Of a DNA stretch of 64,000 nt, positions 27,403-36,123 are shown in pieces. The DNA comes from Anaerolineales bacterium. GTDB lineage: Bacteria > Chloroflexota > Anaerolineae > Anaerolineales > UBA4823. The notes under the pieces were generated by a model. It did no database searches. It was not told the DNA's origin and saw nothing but the letters and a program-made list of their open reading frames with translations. Positions within the stretch are counted from its first letter, which is position 1. Every line of letters starts with the position of its first letter. The position numbers and the translations under genes were made by a program. The DNA lies in the NCBI GenBank assembly GCA_016929095.1, contig JAFGJM010000056.1, forward strand, positions 21,045 through 85,044, written 5' to 3'.

Positions 27403-28068
27403 ATGGAACAAGACCTAAATAAAATCGGGCAAGCCTACGACTCCATTGCTATCGAGTATGCGGAAAAATTCCTGGATGAACACGAAAAGAAGCCGATGGA
27501 CCAGGAAATTCTCCACAGATTTGTACAGGAAATAGGGGATAAAAAGCCGATCTGGGATTTTGGTTGTGGTCCCGGGCAAACGACAAAATATCTAAAAAAT
27601 CTAGGTGTTGAAATCTCTGGGTTGGATTTATCGGAAAAGAATATCGAACAGGCAAGCCTGCATCACCCTGAGATTAATTTCCACCAAGGGAATATGCTGG
27701 CGCTTGATTTCGACAATGGTTCGCTGGCTGGAGTGGTCGCGTTTTACGCGATCGTGCATTTCAGCGAAAAGCAGGTGGAAAAAGCTTTTCATGAAATATA
27801 TCGCGTATTGCGACCGGGAGGATTATTCCTGCTTACGTTCCACCTCGGCAATGAAACCATGCACATAGAAGAATTTCTTGGCAAACCGATCGATATCAAT
27901 TTCATGTTCTTCACCGTTGATTTCATCTCTGATTGTCTCGCGAAGTGTAAATTTGAGAAGATAGAGATGATCGAGCGAGAGCATTATCCCGAAGTGGAGT
28001 ACGAGAGCCGCAGGGCGTATGTGTTTGCCAGAAAACCAGGGGAATTATTGAAAAAGCAATGCGCGTGA
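27403..28068 (+). CDS. Class I SAM-dependent methyltransferase
   Basis: A 221-residue soluble methyltransferase of the Methyltransf_11/25 type: IWDFGCGPGQTTKYL (motif I, about residues 47-61), VEISGLDLSEKNIEQA (acidic end of strand 2), NFHQGNMLALDFDNGSLAGVVAFYAIVHF (motif II region) and EIYRVLRPGGLFLLTFHLG (motif III). The substrate is unknown. ATG 27403 has AAAGGTAAAG upstream; the frame opens earlier at 27331 but without support. It stands alone. Confidence 0.85.
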   Translation: MEQDLNKIGQAYDSIAIEYAEKFLDEHEKKPMDQEILHRFVQEIGDKKPIWDFGCGPGQTTKYLKNLGVEISGLDLSEKNIEQASLHHPEINFHQGNMLALDFDNGSLAGVVAFYAIVHFSEKQVEKAFHEIYRVLRPGGLFLLTFHLGNETMHIEEFLGKPIDINFMFFTVDFISDCLAKCKFEKIEMIEREHYPEVEYESRRAYVFARKPGELLKKQCA

Positions 28069-28651
28069 ATGTATAGGCGTTACGGACACGCTTTCACAAT
28101 CAATAATCTGATCAAAAAATACCGATTATGGGTACCTTAAGCGACAATCGTAAACGCGCAGGGTTTTGTGCAGGTTGTAAAGATAAGCGGGAGATATATG
28201 TGGGGAAGGCGATGGCGGAACCCAATCCTCGAGGCTGTCGGTAAGATCTTTGGGTAACTCGACCAGATTAAATAAACAACTACCTAGCCTTTTCTGTTTA
28301 GGTAGTTTGACACGCGGGAGGGCTTGTGATATATGCCCAGGGTCATCAGACTCGTTCATGATAGCGGGGGCAAATATACTGCATTATGTAAAATAATGCA
28401 AGGGTATTGTTAACAAAAAAATAGTGAGCGATGATTGGTGTGGAGTGGTCTACTAAAGCACATTGATTTTCATAATAAACATGTTAATTATGAAGATTTT
28501 TTTGAAAGCAATAATAAGGCGCTATAATATTATGGGAAGAAAAAACCGAGTGACAAACCTGTTATGCGGGCATCGATTTTATACGGGTTTGGAAAATATA
28601 CTTGGAGATCATGATTTGACCATTATTTCAGATGGATGCGTGGAGCAATAT
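28069..28651. other. 583-bp spacer with a hairpin
   Basis: Contains a 9-base stem, AACTACCTA (28278-28286) and TAGGTAGTT (28299-28307). A 77-codon minus-strand frame (28126-28359) is Pro-rich and has no start-site or domain support; I leave it out. The remainder is AT-rich promoter-like DNA for the lipoprotein gene. Confidence 0.5.
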
Positions 28652-29410
28652 ATGGAATATAGAAACCCCCCAATATTTGGAAGGGTGATCTGGATTTTTG
28701 TAATAGCCAGTATGATCCTGATGGGCTGCGGTCAAAAAGAAACCCCTAAACCAACCATGGCAATTCCCACCGCTACAGTGGGACAACTCGCGAATATTTC
28801 CACACCTGAAACCACCCCGGTGGTCGTCACATCAACGGAAGCCCCGGTTGAGGAAATTCCACCTTCACCCACCATACCACCGCCCACAAGCGAACCAACG
28901 GCGACCACCGCGGAGGTTATTCCCCCCACCGAAACGGTTGCGCCTGCCCCGGCGGGCATGTCATTAATGGATTGGACGTTATGGGGTTGGACCAGTTCGA
29001 CCTCACCCATGGCCTGCCAGGATTCCAACAGCGCCTGCTGGATGTTGGTTAATTACCGTGAAGCCACCAGCCTTGTGTATGCCAAAAAAATCACCATCGA
29101 CCCTGGTTGGAAAACTCCTACTCTGGTTTTTCAAAACCGTTATTCCATAAAGGAAAGTAAAGCCTTCGGTTTTGTAGAGATCGAGGTTCAGGGCGAAGTA
29201 GGCTGGAATCGGGTTTATTCTCTTAAAGGCAGCCGTGATTACTGGCATGAGGTGGCGATCGATTTAAGCGAATTCAGCGGGAAAACCATAACACTGCGGT
29301 TCGCGACCAGACCCTATTTTGAAATTGTTCAAAAGGGCGAGGCGACCAAAATGGTATATAACAAGCAAACCTGGATCATTCAAAATGTTGCCATCGTGTC
29401 TAATTACTAA
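28652..29410 (+). CDS. Secreted lipoprotein, unknown C-terminal domain
   Basis: A 252-residue lipoprotein: the signal peptide GRVIWIFVIASMILMGC has a lipobox L-M-G-C with Cys at residue 26. A Pro/Thr/Ser-rich linker (about 30-105, TATVGQ, TPETTPVVV, PPSPTIPPP) leads to a C-terminal domain of about 140 residues (MSLMDWTLWGWTSS, WMLVNYREATSLVYAKK, HEVAIDLSEFSGKTITLRFATRPY) with a jelly-roll-like alternation of strands, possibly sugar-binding. I recognise no specific family. ATG 28652 follows GTGGAG; the longer upstream frame is not used. No downstream partner. Confidence 0.7.
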   Translation: MEYRNPPIFGRVIWIFVIASMILMGCGQKETPKPTMAIPTATVGQLANISTPETTPVVVTSTEAPVEEIPPSPTIPPPTSEPTATTAEVIPPTETVAPAPAGMSLMDWTLWGWTSSTSPMACQDSNSACWMLVNYREATSLVYAKKITIDPGWKTPTLVFQNRYSIKESKAFGFVEIEVQGEVGWNRVYSLKGSRDYWHEVAIDLSEFSGKTITLRFATRPYFEIVQKGEATKMVYNKQTWIIQNVAIVSNY

Positions 29411-29477
29411 ATGATCGACATGACAGGCGTGCTTATCAAAGGGAAAATATTTTTATCAGATCGGCGATTAACAAACC

Positions 29478-30143
29478 TTATGCGGGTTCCCCATAAATAT
29501 AGCGCGCTACCCCAAACCCAATCGTGACCAACTGACCTTTTTCTAGTTTCAAGGTAACGGTTTCGTTGAAAGGCAATACTTCTGTCACTGTGGCATGCAC
29601 ACCGGGCAGGACTTGCTTTTCTTCCAGGAATGGCAGCACACCAGGCGCATCTTCTGCCAGCTCATGAACCCGGCGTATGATGATTTCATCCCCTTGATTA
29701 AGTTCGGTGAGAGGAATCCAATTTTTCACGACTTGTTCATAACCTGGCAGCGGGTTTCCATGAGGGCAGGTTTGCGGGTTATTTAAATCCTGGATCAGTG
29801 CGGCTTCCAATTCAGCGGATATGACATGTTCCATCTCGTGAGCCTGGACATGCGATTTCGACCAGCCTACCATGCGGGCGACCATCCATTCTGACAGCAT
29901 GTGACGGCGCATGACTGAACGAGCCGCGTGTAAACCTTTGTCGGTCAATGCGGCCCCTTTCGGATCGTTTTGGGTGATTAATCCATCTCGAGCCATGCGT
30001 TGTAAAGTGTTCGTCACTGTAGGAGGGCTAACGTTCAGTAGTTCTGCTAACCGTGCCCCTACAATCGGCTCATTGTCTCGTTGCAGGATCAAGAATAGAC
30101 TCAGGTAATCTTCAATTGTGGGGGTCGGGCGAGAATCTTCCAC
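29478..30143 (-). CDS. DtxR/MntR-family metal-dependent repressor
   Basis: A 221-residue regulator with three parts: winged-helix DNA-binding domain (about residues 5-65: EDYLSLFLILQRDNEPIVGARLAELLNVSPPTVTNTLQRM), a dimerisation and metal-binding domain (RHMLSEWMVARMVGWS, HVQAHEMEHVISAELEAAL, with His/Glu metal ligand candidates; CPHG) and a C-terminal FeoA-like SH3 domain (PGVHATVTEVLPFNETVTLKLEKGQLVTIGFGVARYIY). The GTG at 30143 has GGAG six bases upstream and is preferred over TTG 30194, which has no spacing. It is divergent from feoABC, with which it shares a promoter region containing TTAGTATATACTAA. It should sense Fe(II) or Mn(II). Confidence 0.9.
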   Translation of the reverse strand: MEDSRPTPTIEDYLSLFLILQRDNEPIVGARLAELLNVSPPTVTNTLQRMARDGLITQNDPKGAALTDKGLHAARSVMRRHMLSEWMVARMVGWSKSHVQAHEMEHVISAELEAALIQDLNNPQTCPHGNPLPGYEQVVKNWIPLTELNQGDEIIIRRVHELAEDAPGVLPFLEEKQVLPGVHATVTEVLPFNETVTLKLEKGQLVTIGFGVARYIYGEPA

Positions 30144-30304
30144 GATATCTCCATTAACACAATCGATCAAATCAAACACCTCATTTGAATGCAACTTCCT
30201 TTAACCTGGTAAATAAGTCATGAGCTTGCATTCATGTTTGGCGGGTATAAAAGTACATATTGCAGCTTGACAGCATTCCAATTATAAATTATTAATTAAC
30301 ATAA

Positions 30305-30318
30305 TTAGTATATACTAA
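30305..30318. promoter_or_regulatory. Palindromic box TTAGTATATACTAA, candidate DtxR operator
   Basis: A perfect 14-base palindrome between the divergent DtxR-type gene and feoA (start 30396). The inner TAGTATATACTA recurs at 35047-35058 next to the diguanylate cyclase start and at 17352-17363. The assignment to the DtxR protein is inference from position. Confidence 0.6.
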
Positions 30319-30395
30319 CAATATATCATATAATTTATTAATAGTAATTATACGGAAATTTGTTATATAGTCAATCTTATCAATGGAGAAAATAA

Positions 30396-30641
30396 ATGGA
30401 GCGATATACCCCACTATCACTAACGCAATTAAAGGCTGGTGAAAAAGCTGCCTTTATCAATTTGGTGGGAGGACGCGGTATCGCCGGAAGACTCACTTCA
30501 TTAGGGTTCACTCCCGGCGTGGAAATAACCATGACCCAAAATTCTGGCACAGGACCCTTGATTGTGATGTTGCGCGGGGCACGGGTTGCCCTGGGGCGGC
30601 GTGAAGCGCAAAAAATAATGGTACAAAGAGAACAATCATGA
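30396..30641 (+). CDS. feoA: FeoA, ferrous iron transport accessory protein
   Basis: An 81-residue SH3-like FeoA (PLSLTQLKAGEKAAFINLVGG, then RLTSLGFTPGVEITMTQN, IVMLRGARVALGRREAQKIMV). It acts with FeoB in Fe(II) uptake at the membrane. The stop overlaps the feoB start by four bases (ATGA), so translation is coupled. It is likely regulated by the divergent DtxR-type protein. Confidence 0.93.
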   Translation: MERYTPLSLTQLKAGEKAAFINLVGGRGIAGRLTSLGFTPGVEITMTQNSGTGPLIVMLRGARVALGRREAQKIMVQREQS

Positions 30642-32677
30642 ACCTGGATACATTGCACGGGTCAAAAAAATTGGATAATTCGGCGACGGAAGCGAAAACA
30701 TCCAGAATTGCTCTGGTTGGGCAACCAAATACCGGCAAATCCACGTTGTTCAACCTGCTAACCGGGCTGAACCAGCATGTTGGCAATTGGCCGGGAAAAA
30801 CCGTCGAACAAAAACAAGGTTTTTTTACGTTGGGCGATCGAAAAATAAATTTGATCGACCTGCCTGGCACCTATAGTTTAACGGCAAATTCTCCGGAGGA
30901 GATCATCACCCGCGAATTCATCTTGCGGGAGGAACCGGATGTGGTGGTGGCGGTTGTCAGCGCCGCCACTTTGGAGCGTAGTCTCTACCTGGTGGCTGAA
31001 TTAATTGCCTTGCCAACGCCATTAGTGATTGCTCTGAACATGGTGGATGTCGCCGAGCACGAAGGATTGCGTGTGGAAGCGGATGTTTTACAGGCAGCCA
31101 TAGGCGTTCCGGTCGTGCCTATTACGGCTACCCGCGCCAAAGGGATTTCAGATTTGCTAAAGGTGGTAATGCAAACTCTGGAAGGAAAAATTATATCTGC
31201 GGCGCGTTTACCAGAGATTCGCGCCGATCATCGTCAGGCTCTCAAAGAGGTGATCTCTATCATAAGCGGTTCTGTTCCGTCTCCATACCCGACCGATTGG
31301 GCTGCTCTAAAGCTGCTGGAAGGGGATGCAGAGATCACAAATATGATGCAATCTTGCCTGCCGGATGGAAAATGGGAGGCGGTGCATGATGTGTTACGCG
31401 AACATGATGATGCCATGTTGGCGGTGGCTTCCGGTCGATACGAATGGGTGGTTCGTATGGTGAGAGCCGCTGTCGCCCGCCCCCGCCCCGGACAGATCAG
31501 TTTGACGGAGAGGCTTGACCGCTGGGCGACTCATCCCATCAGCGGACCTATCATTCTGGCAGGCGTATTGGGGATAGTGTTTTGGCTTACCTTTACTGTG
31601 GGCGCCCCATTACAGAGTTGGTTGGAAGAACAGGTTGTTGTTCGTCTGGCGGATTTAACCAGTTCGGCGCAGGGATCTTTCCCGGCTTGGATCAGCAGTT
31701 TGTTGGTAGAAGGGGTCATCGGGGGAGTGGGTTCGGTACTTACTTTCCTACCTATTCTGGCGATCTTTTTTGCCGCCTTTGGCTTTCTGGAAGATGTTGG
31801 ATACATGGCGAGGGCAGCCTTTGTCATGGATAATCTAATGCACCTGATGGGATTGCATGGCAGGTCTTTCTTGCCATTATTTCTTGGTTTCGGTTGTAAC
31901 GTCCCCTCTGTATTGGGAACACGGGTCATCGATAGCCGCCAGGCGCGGTTTCTCACGATCTTGATCGCGCCCTTTATGCCCTGCACAGCCAGGATGGCGG
32001 TGGTGGCTTTCCTGGCGCCGGCGTTCTTTGGCAGCTATGCCACCCTGGTGGCGCTGGGCTTAGTGGCGCTTTCACTCCTGGTTTTAATGCTTAGCGGTAT
32101 TTTTCTAAATCTGGTGATATTCAAGGGTCAACGCTCGGCGTTTATCATGGAAATGCCGCTTTATACTTTGCCCAATTGGCGGACAATTGGAATGCTGGTA
32201 TGGCAGCGCGGGTTGTCCTTTGTTCAAAAGGCTGGGTCAACCATCCTGGTGCTTTCAATCATTGTGTGGGCTTTATCCCGTCTGCCGGACGGTAATTTGG
32301 AAACCAGCTATCTGGCAGGTTTTGGAAAATTGGTGGAGCCGATCGGGCAATACATGGGTCTGGATTGGCGATTGATGGTGGCATTACTGGCCAGTTTTGT
32401 CGCTAAAGAAAATGCTATCGCCACCCTGGGTGTGGTCTTTGGCAATGCTTCTGAAGCCACTTTAGCGCAAACGCTGGCTACCACTTTCTCGCCTGCCAGC
32501 GGTTTGGCGTTCCTCACGGCATCGATGTTGTTCATTCCCTGTGCGGCAACGGTGGCAGTTATCCGTCAGGAGACGGGGTCCTGGCGCTGGACATTTCTTA
32601 ACCTGGGTTTGATGTTATTCGTTGCGCTGGTTGTGAGCAGCGTGGTTTACAGTATCGCGAACTTGTTGGTGATATGA
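30638..32677 (+). CDS. feoB: FeoB, ferrous iron permease with GTPase domain
   Basis: A 679-residue FeoB. The N-terminal G domain has GQPNTGKSTLFN (G1, about residues 28-39), the G3 DLPGTYSL and NMVDVA (G4). A middle helical region (about 180-265) leads to the membrane permease with Gly-rich helices: FGFLEDVGYMARAAFVMD, GFGCNVPSVLGTR and the second CTARMAV gate pattern (MPCTARMA), which is the usual Cys-containing signature. It imports Fe(II), driven or gated by GTP hydrolysis. It is slightly shorter than E. coli FeoB (773). feoC follows after one base. Confidence 0.96.
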   Translation: MNLDTLHGSKKLDNSATEAKTSRIALVGQPNTGKSTLFNLLTGLNQHVGNWPGKTVEQKQGFFTLGDRKINLIDLPGTYSLTANSPEEIITREFILREEPDVVVAVVSAATLERSLYLVAELIALPTPLVIALNMVDVAEHEGLRVEADVLQAAIGVPVVPITATRAKGISDLLKVVMQTLEGKIISAARLPEIRADHRQALKEVISIISGSVPSPYPTDWAALKLLEGDAEITNMMQSCLPDGKWEAVHDVLREHDDAMLAVASGRYEWVVRMVRAAVARPRPGQISLTERLDRWATHPISGPIILAGVLGIVFWLTFTVGAPLQSWLEEQVVVRLADLTSSAQGSFPAWISSLLVEGVIGGVGSVLTFLPILAIFFAAFGFLEDVGYMARAAFVMDNLMHLMGLHGRSFLPLFLGFGCNVPSVLGTRVIDSRQARFLTILIAPFMPCTARMAVVAFLAPAFFGSYATLVALGLVALSLLVLMLSGIFLNLVIFKGQRSAFIMEMPLYTLPNWRTIGMLVWQRGLSFVQKAGSTILVLSIIVWALSRLPDGNLETSYLAGFGKLVEPIGQYMGLDWRLMVALLASFVAKENAIATLGVVFGNASEATLAQTLATTFSPASGLAFLTASMLFIPCAATVAVIRQETGSWRWTFLNLGLMLFVALVVSSVVYSIANLLVI

Positions 32678-32678
32678 G

Positions 32679-32924
32679 ATGTTAAATCAATTATTGGTAG
32701 AAATCTCAAAAGGAAATACCCTGGACATTAACGGGTTGGCAGACCGATTGGCCACTACCCCCGGGATGGTGAAAGCGATGCTGGAACACCTTGAACGCAG
32801 CGGCGCTTTGCTAAATGTCCAAACGTGCGATGGAGGTTGCCAGGGTTGTGGATTGGCAGCTCAGTGTCAAAAGAAGAACACGGAAAACAGATTGTGGGAA
32901 TATATTATCCCATACTCGGGGTAA
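32679..32924 (+). CDS. FeoC-like Fe-S winged-helix protein
   Basis: An 81-residue protein with an N-terminal winged helix (DINGLADRLATTPGMVKAMLEHLERSGAL) and a Cys-rich tail (CDGGCQGCGLAAQC), the typical four-cysteine pattern of FeoC that may bind an Fe-S cluster and protect or regulate FeoB. It starts one base after the feoB stop, so it is the third gene of the operon. It diverges from E. coli FeoC, so the name rests on position plus motif. Confidence 0.8.
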   Translation: MLNQLLVEISKGNTLDINGLADRLATTPGMVKAMLEHLERSGALLNVQTCDGGCQGCGLAAQCQKKNTENRLWEYIIPYSG

Positions 32925-32938
32925 GTGATTAAATTAAG

Positions 32939-33400
32939 CTATTGTTGAATATCCCCATCGTACCGCATGGCAATGATGGCATGTTCTTTGGGAAATAGTC
33001 GTGCGAGTAACACTATGAACCATTCCCCCAATGAATGGATGCGAGCCACATCCCCTGTTAATTCTTGCATGGGGATAACGTGATAACCAAAACGCCGGTA
33101 AAAATCGGCCAGCTTTTCCTGGCAAAATAGATGGATAGTGCCCTTTTCCCTTTCCATTAAAGCCGTGATGATCTGAGAAGCGATACCCTGGTGCTTGCAA
33201 GCCGGAATCACGGCAATGGATGACAGCTCACGGCAGCCATCTTTATATTGCTTGATTTGCCCAACGCCGACAAGCTTATCGCCGTCCACGGCTACGATGA
33301 AGCGTTGCCAATTTAAATTGAATGGATTGATGTGTGCCGCACGGATGATAGCCGTGATGGCTTTTTGATCGGAGGCTTGAGCGGAACGAAGTGTGCCCAT
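32939..33400 (-). CDS. GNAT-family acetyltransferase
   Basis: A 153-residue GNAT protein. Features: N-terminal LRSAQASDQKAITAIIRAA, central beta strands GDKLVGVGQIKQY and ELSSIAVIPACKHQGIASQIITAL with the acetyl-CoA P-loop-like motif Q-G-I-A-S (usually Q/RxxGxG/A), and the C-terminal LADFYRRFGYHVIP. The substrate is unknown. The start lies 12 bases after the GGDEF gene stop on the same strand, so both are likely cotranscribed. Confidence 0.82.
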   Translation of the reverse strand: MGTLRSAQASDQKAITAIIRAAHINPFNLNWQRFIVAVDGDKLVGVGQIKQYKDGCRELSSIAVIPACKHQGIASQIITALMEREKGTIHLFCQEKLADFYRRFGYHVIPMQELTGDVARIHSLGEWFIVLLARLFPKEHAIIAMRYDGDIQQ

Positions 33401-33412
33401 ACTGAGTGAACG

Positions 33413-35032
33413 TTATTCTTGCACCAGGTTTACTTCTGTGTAGGCGCAGCCACGCACGCAGTTTCGACCGTTTTCTTTGGCTTCATACACGTATTTATCC
33501 ACGAGTAAAAGTAAATCATCCAACACGACTGTTTTAGGGGAATTTACGCTGGTCACTCCGAAACTGGCTGTGATCGAGAGAGAAAGGTCTGTGTATTTTA
33601 TGCGTATCATCTCAATTGCCTGGCGCAGCCTTTCCGCCAAAGCCATCGCTGCCGGGAAGTTCGTCTCGGGCAACAGGATAATAAATTCTTCCCCGCCGAA
33701 GCGGCTGAAAATATCGGTCTTTCGGATCGTACCATAGCACAAGGTAGCAACGCTTATCAACACGGCATCGCCGGCGGCATGCCCATACGTGTCATTCACC
33801 TTTTTGAAATAATCCAGATCCAGCATGATGAGAGAAAGATCACCGCCATAACGTTCCACGCGTACGATCTCTCGATTGGCTAATTCGGTGAAATAGCGGC
33901 GGTTGTATACGCCGGTTAATCCATCCACGGTGGCAAGATTTTGAAGTTGTTGAAGGAGAAGCTTTGTTTCAGTATAATCATGCATGGTAAGTATCTTACC
34001 GACTTCCCTTTTCTGCCTGTCGAGCACGGGAGAAATTTTGGATTGGTAATAAATGGCCTCTTCATCCCGGCTGAACTGCAACTCAATCGCTCCGGAAGAA
34101 TTATTGATGATTTGTTCGATCAATTTGGGATACGACTCTAAAACTTCCATAGCAGATGAACCAATGCATGTCTTTTTCACTTCGGGGATAATTGAAGGCA
34201 GCGCGGGGTTGAAATCGACGATGCGGTTTCCCAGATCTAATACTAATACCCCATCACTCATGCCTTTAAAAATAATATCATGGGCAAGCGGAACGACATC
34301 AAATATGTGAAATTCAAATATACCTAGAGTGAAAAGTAACACACTGATACTCAAGAAAATTGGAGAAAAATCCAGGTTATAGGGGGTTTTTCCTGTCAGG
34401 TACAGGGTCATACCCACCCAGGGGATGGTGGCGCTGATAAAAAAAACCAAAGCTTGCCGTCGAAACGGAGTCGCCGACCTGATCAACATACGGGTGAATA
34501 ATACGGTGCTTATCAACAGCATCAGGTTTATATTAAAAATGTTTAAGTAGTATATTGGACCTTTTTCAAAGTGAAATGTTGAAAAAACACCCTGGGTGAT
34601 CAACCTTGGGTTTTGATAAAAAAGGTTGTGCCATTCATTTGTAAAAATTGAGATAAGCACGATAGCCGGGACGACAAAAAGAGCGCTCAATCGTTTGATC
34701 GTCAACCATTTATCATTACCTGTGATGAAAAGGGCGAATAAAAACCACATGACGGGCAGGGTTTGAATGCCGATATGCTCCACTCGCAACCACAACATAA
34801 CCCCCTCCAGAGTCGTGTTTAGCAATTCCATGGCATAGCCAAAGGAATAGATGGTCACCGATGCCAGTACCAGCGTGAAAATCGTGGCCAAAATTCCAAT
34901 GGTTTTCCTTCTCCGTATAGTAATGGCAGCAAGGATGAAAGTTGTAGCGGCGGAGAATAGAAGAGTGGCGACAATAACTATTCTTGCATTTATCATTTCA
35001 CTAAAGGTGTCAATAACATTAACAATTATCAA
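33413..35032 (-). CDS. Membrane-bound diguanylate cyclase (7TM + PAS + GGDEF)
   Basis: A 539-residue protein. The N-terminal part (residues about 13-225) has about seven hydrophobic helices in the order seen in the 7TM input domain of some histidine kinases. A PAS-like domain follows (about 240-350; ISPVLDRQKREVGKILTMHDYTE). The C-terminal GGDEF domain (about 370-530) has the active-site motif RFGGEEF, with DGLTGVYNRRYF upstream and the DLDYFKKVNDTYGHAAGD metal-binding loop. It should make cyclic di-GMP in response to a membrane or small-molecule signal. I keep the TTG start at 35032 because GAGG lies seven bases upstream and no better ATG site exists. A TAGTATATACTA box sits 15 bases upstream, suggesting iron control. 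Confidence 0.86.
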   Translation of the reverse strand: MIIVNVIDTFSEMINARIVIVATLLFSAATTFILAAITIRRRKTIGILATIFTLVLASVTIYSFGYAMELLNTTLEGVMLWLRVEHIGIQTLPVMWFLFALFITGNDKWLTIKRLSALFVVPAIVLISIFTNEWHNLFYQNPRLITQGVFSTFHFEKGPIYYLNIFNINLMLLISTVLFTRMLIRSATPFRRQALVFFISATIPWVGMTLYLTGKTPYNLDFSPIFLSISVLLFTLGIFEFHIFDVVPLAHDIIFKGMSDGVLVLDLGNRIVDFNPALPSIIPEVKKTCIGSSAMEVLESYPKLIEQIINNSSGAIELQFSRDEEAIYYQSKISPVLDRQKREVGKILTMHDYTETKLLLQQLQNLATVDGLTGVYNRRYFTELANREIVRVERYGGDLSLIMLDLDYFKKVNDTYGHAAGDAVLISVATLCYGTIRKTDIFSRFGGEEFIILLPETNFPAAMALAERLRQAIEMIRIKYTDLSLSITASFGVTSVNSPKTVVLDDLLLLVDKYVYEAKENGRNCVRGCAYTEVNLVQE

Positions 35033-35045
35033 TAATAGTCCTCAA

Positions 35046-35059
35046 TTAGTATATACTAC
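35046..35059. promoter_or_regulatory. Palindromic box TAGTATATACTA next to the diguanylate cyclase start
   Basis: TTAGTATATACTAC: the inner 12 bases (35047-35058) match the feo box exactly. It lies just upstream of the Shine-Dalgarno of the minus-strand GGDEF gene, where bound repressor would block initiation. Confidence 0.6.
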
Positions 35060-35406
35060 AATTTTGCATGAAGGTTAAATATTACTAAAAATTTTATAAC
35101 AAAATTACGCTAAGTTTATGCAGAAGAGAGCCAGGGATTGAGAATAGAGAAGTGAAAATATAGAAACGAGGGGTAAAAGCTAAAAAAAGTTCGATTTTTT
35201 GGAGATGAAAAGCAGGTTATTTATTAAGACAAACAGCATAACCTGCGATCAAACGGTAACCCTCCGGCGTTAAAAATCTAGAGCAGTAAGATCGGTAAAA
35301 ATAGATGAGAATATCGAATGGAGCAAGCCAAACTTCGGATAAATTCCTCCTTGAAAAAATCTGATATCTGATATATCATATATCTGAGAGACAGGAAGGC
35401 GAGAAA
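35060..35406. other. Spacer between the diguanylate cyclase and the GntR gene
   Basis: A 9-base hairpin arm pair, GCAGGTTAT (35212-35220) and ATAACCTGC (35238-35246), and the palindrome TGATATATCA (35369-35378) just ahead of the GntR gene. The latter resembles GntR-type operators and may be autoregulatory. Nothing coding seen. Confidence 0.5.
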
Positions 35407-36123
35407 ATGAATGCTGATAGCCCATTTAACGTTGCGTTGCTCCGACAGCAGGTATACGATTACCTGAGGGGGCAAATGAACAGTGGCGAACTCCGCCCCG
35501 GGAGCGCCATACACCTGGGGGAAATGAGCACCAGGTTCGGCATCAGCAAGACCCCGCTGCGCGAGGCGCTACTTCAACTGGAAAACGAGGGGTTTGTCAC
35601 CATTTACCCGCGCCGGGGCATCGTCGTAAATCATCTCACCGAAGAAGATATCCGCAACGCCTATGAGATCATTGGCGCATTGGAAGCCGCAGTGATATTT
35701 AACGAGAGGGATAAGATTACCACGGAGGAGATTACTGATTTGCGCCGTCGTAACAGGCTGATGTGTGAATCCCTGGAAAACGACGATTTCGACACCTTCT
35801 ATCAACACAATTTAGCCTTCCATAACATATATCTCGACCTCACAGAAAACCATAACCTGGTACGCACGGTAATGATCTTAAAACAGCGATTATACGATTT
35901 CCCCAGGCGAAAAGGATTCGTTAAAGCCTGGGAAGTAGCTTCCACCGGCGAGCATGATCAATTTGTTGATTTGCTTGAATCGGGGGATGTCAGGGCCGCT
36001 TCTGAGTATATGCGCGATGTGCACTGGTCTTTCGAGGTGCAGAAACCCTGGATCCATAAATACTATCGCGAATTAGAGAAGGGTGAAGGGCTGAAAGAAG
36101 AAATGGCTGGAGTTGTTCGATGA
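35407..36123 (+). CDS. GntR-family regulator with FCD-type ligand domain
   Basis: A 238-residue transcription regulator. The winged-helix domain spans about residues 10-75 (VALLRQQVYDYLRGQMNSGEL ... ISKTPLREALLQLENEGFV), and the C-terminal all-helical domain (about 80-225) has the FCD pattern (AYEIIGALEAAVIFNER, FHNIYLDLTENHNL, EHDQFVDLLESGDVRAA) with His residues that bind metal in this group. The stop overlaps the activase start (ATGA). It likely senses the substrate of the glycyl radical enzyme. AGGAAGG lies at correct spacing. Confidence 0.9.
   Translation: MNADSPFNVALLRQQVYDYLRGQMNSGELRPGSAIHLGEMSTRFGISKTPLREALLQLENEGFVTIYPRRGIVVNHLTEEDIRNAYEIIGALEAAVIFNERDKITTEEITDLRRRNRLMCESLENDDFDTFYQHNLAFHNIYLDLTENHNLVRTVMILKQRLYDFPRRKGFVKAWEVASTGEHDQFVDLLESGDVRAASEYMRDVHWSFEVQKPWIHKYYRELEKGEGLKEEMAGVVR

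Noticed and set aside
28126..28359. Minus-strand 77-codon frame
   Set aside because: Pro-rich with no recognisable domain, no good ribosome binding site, and adjacent hairpins; probably a non-coding spacer.
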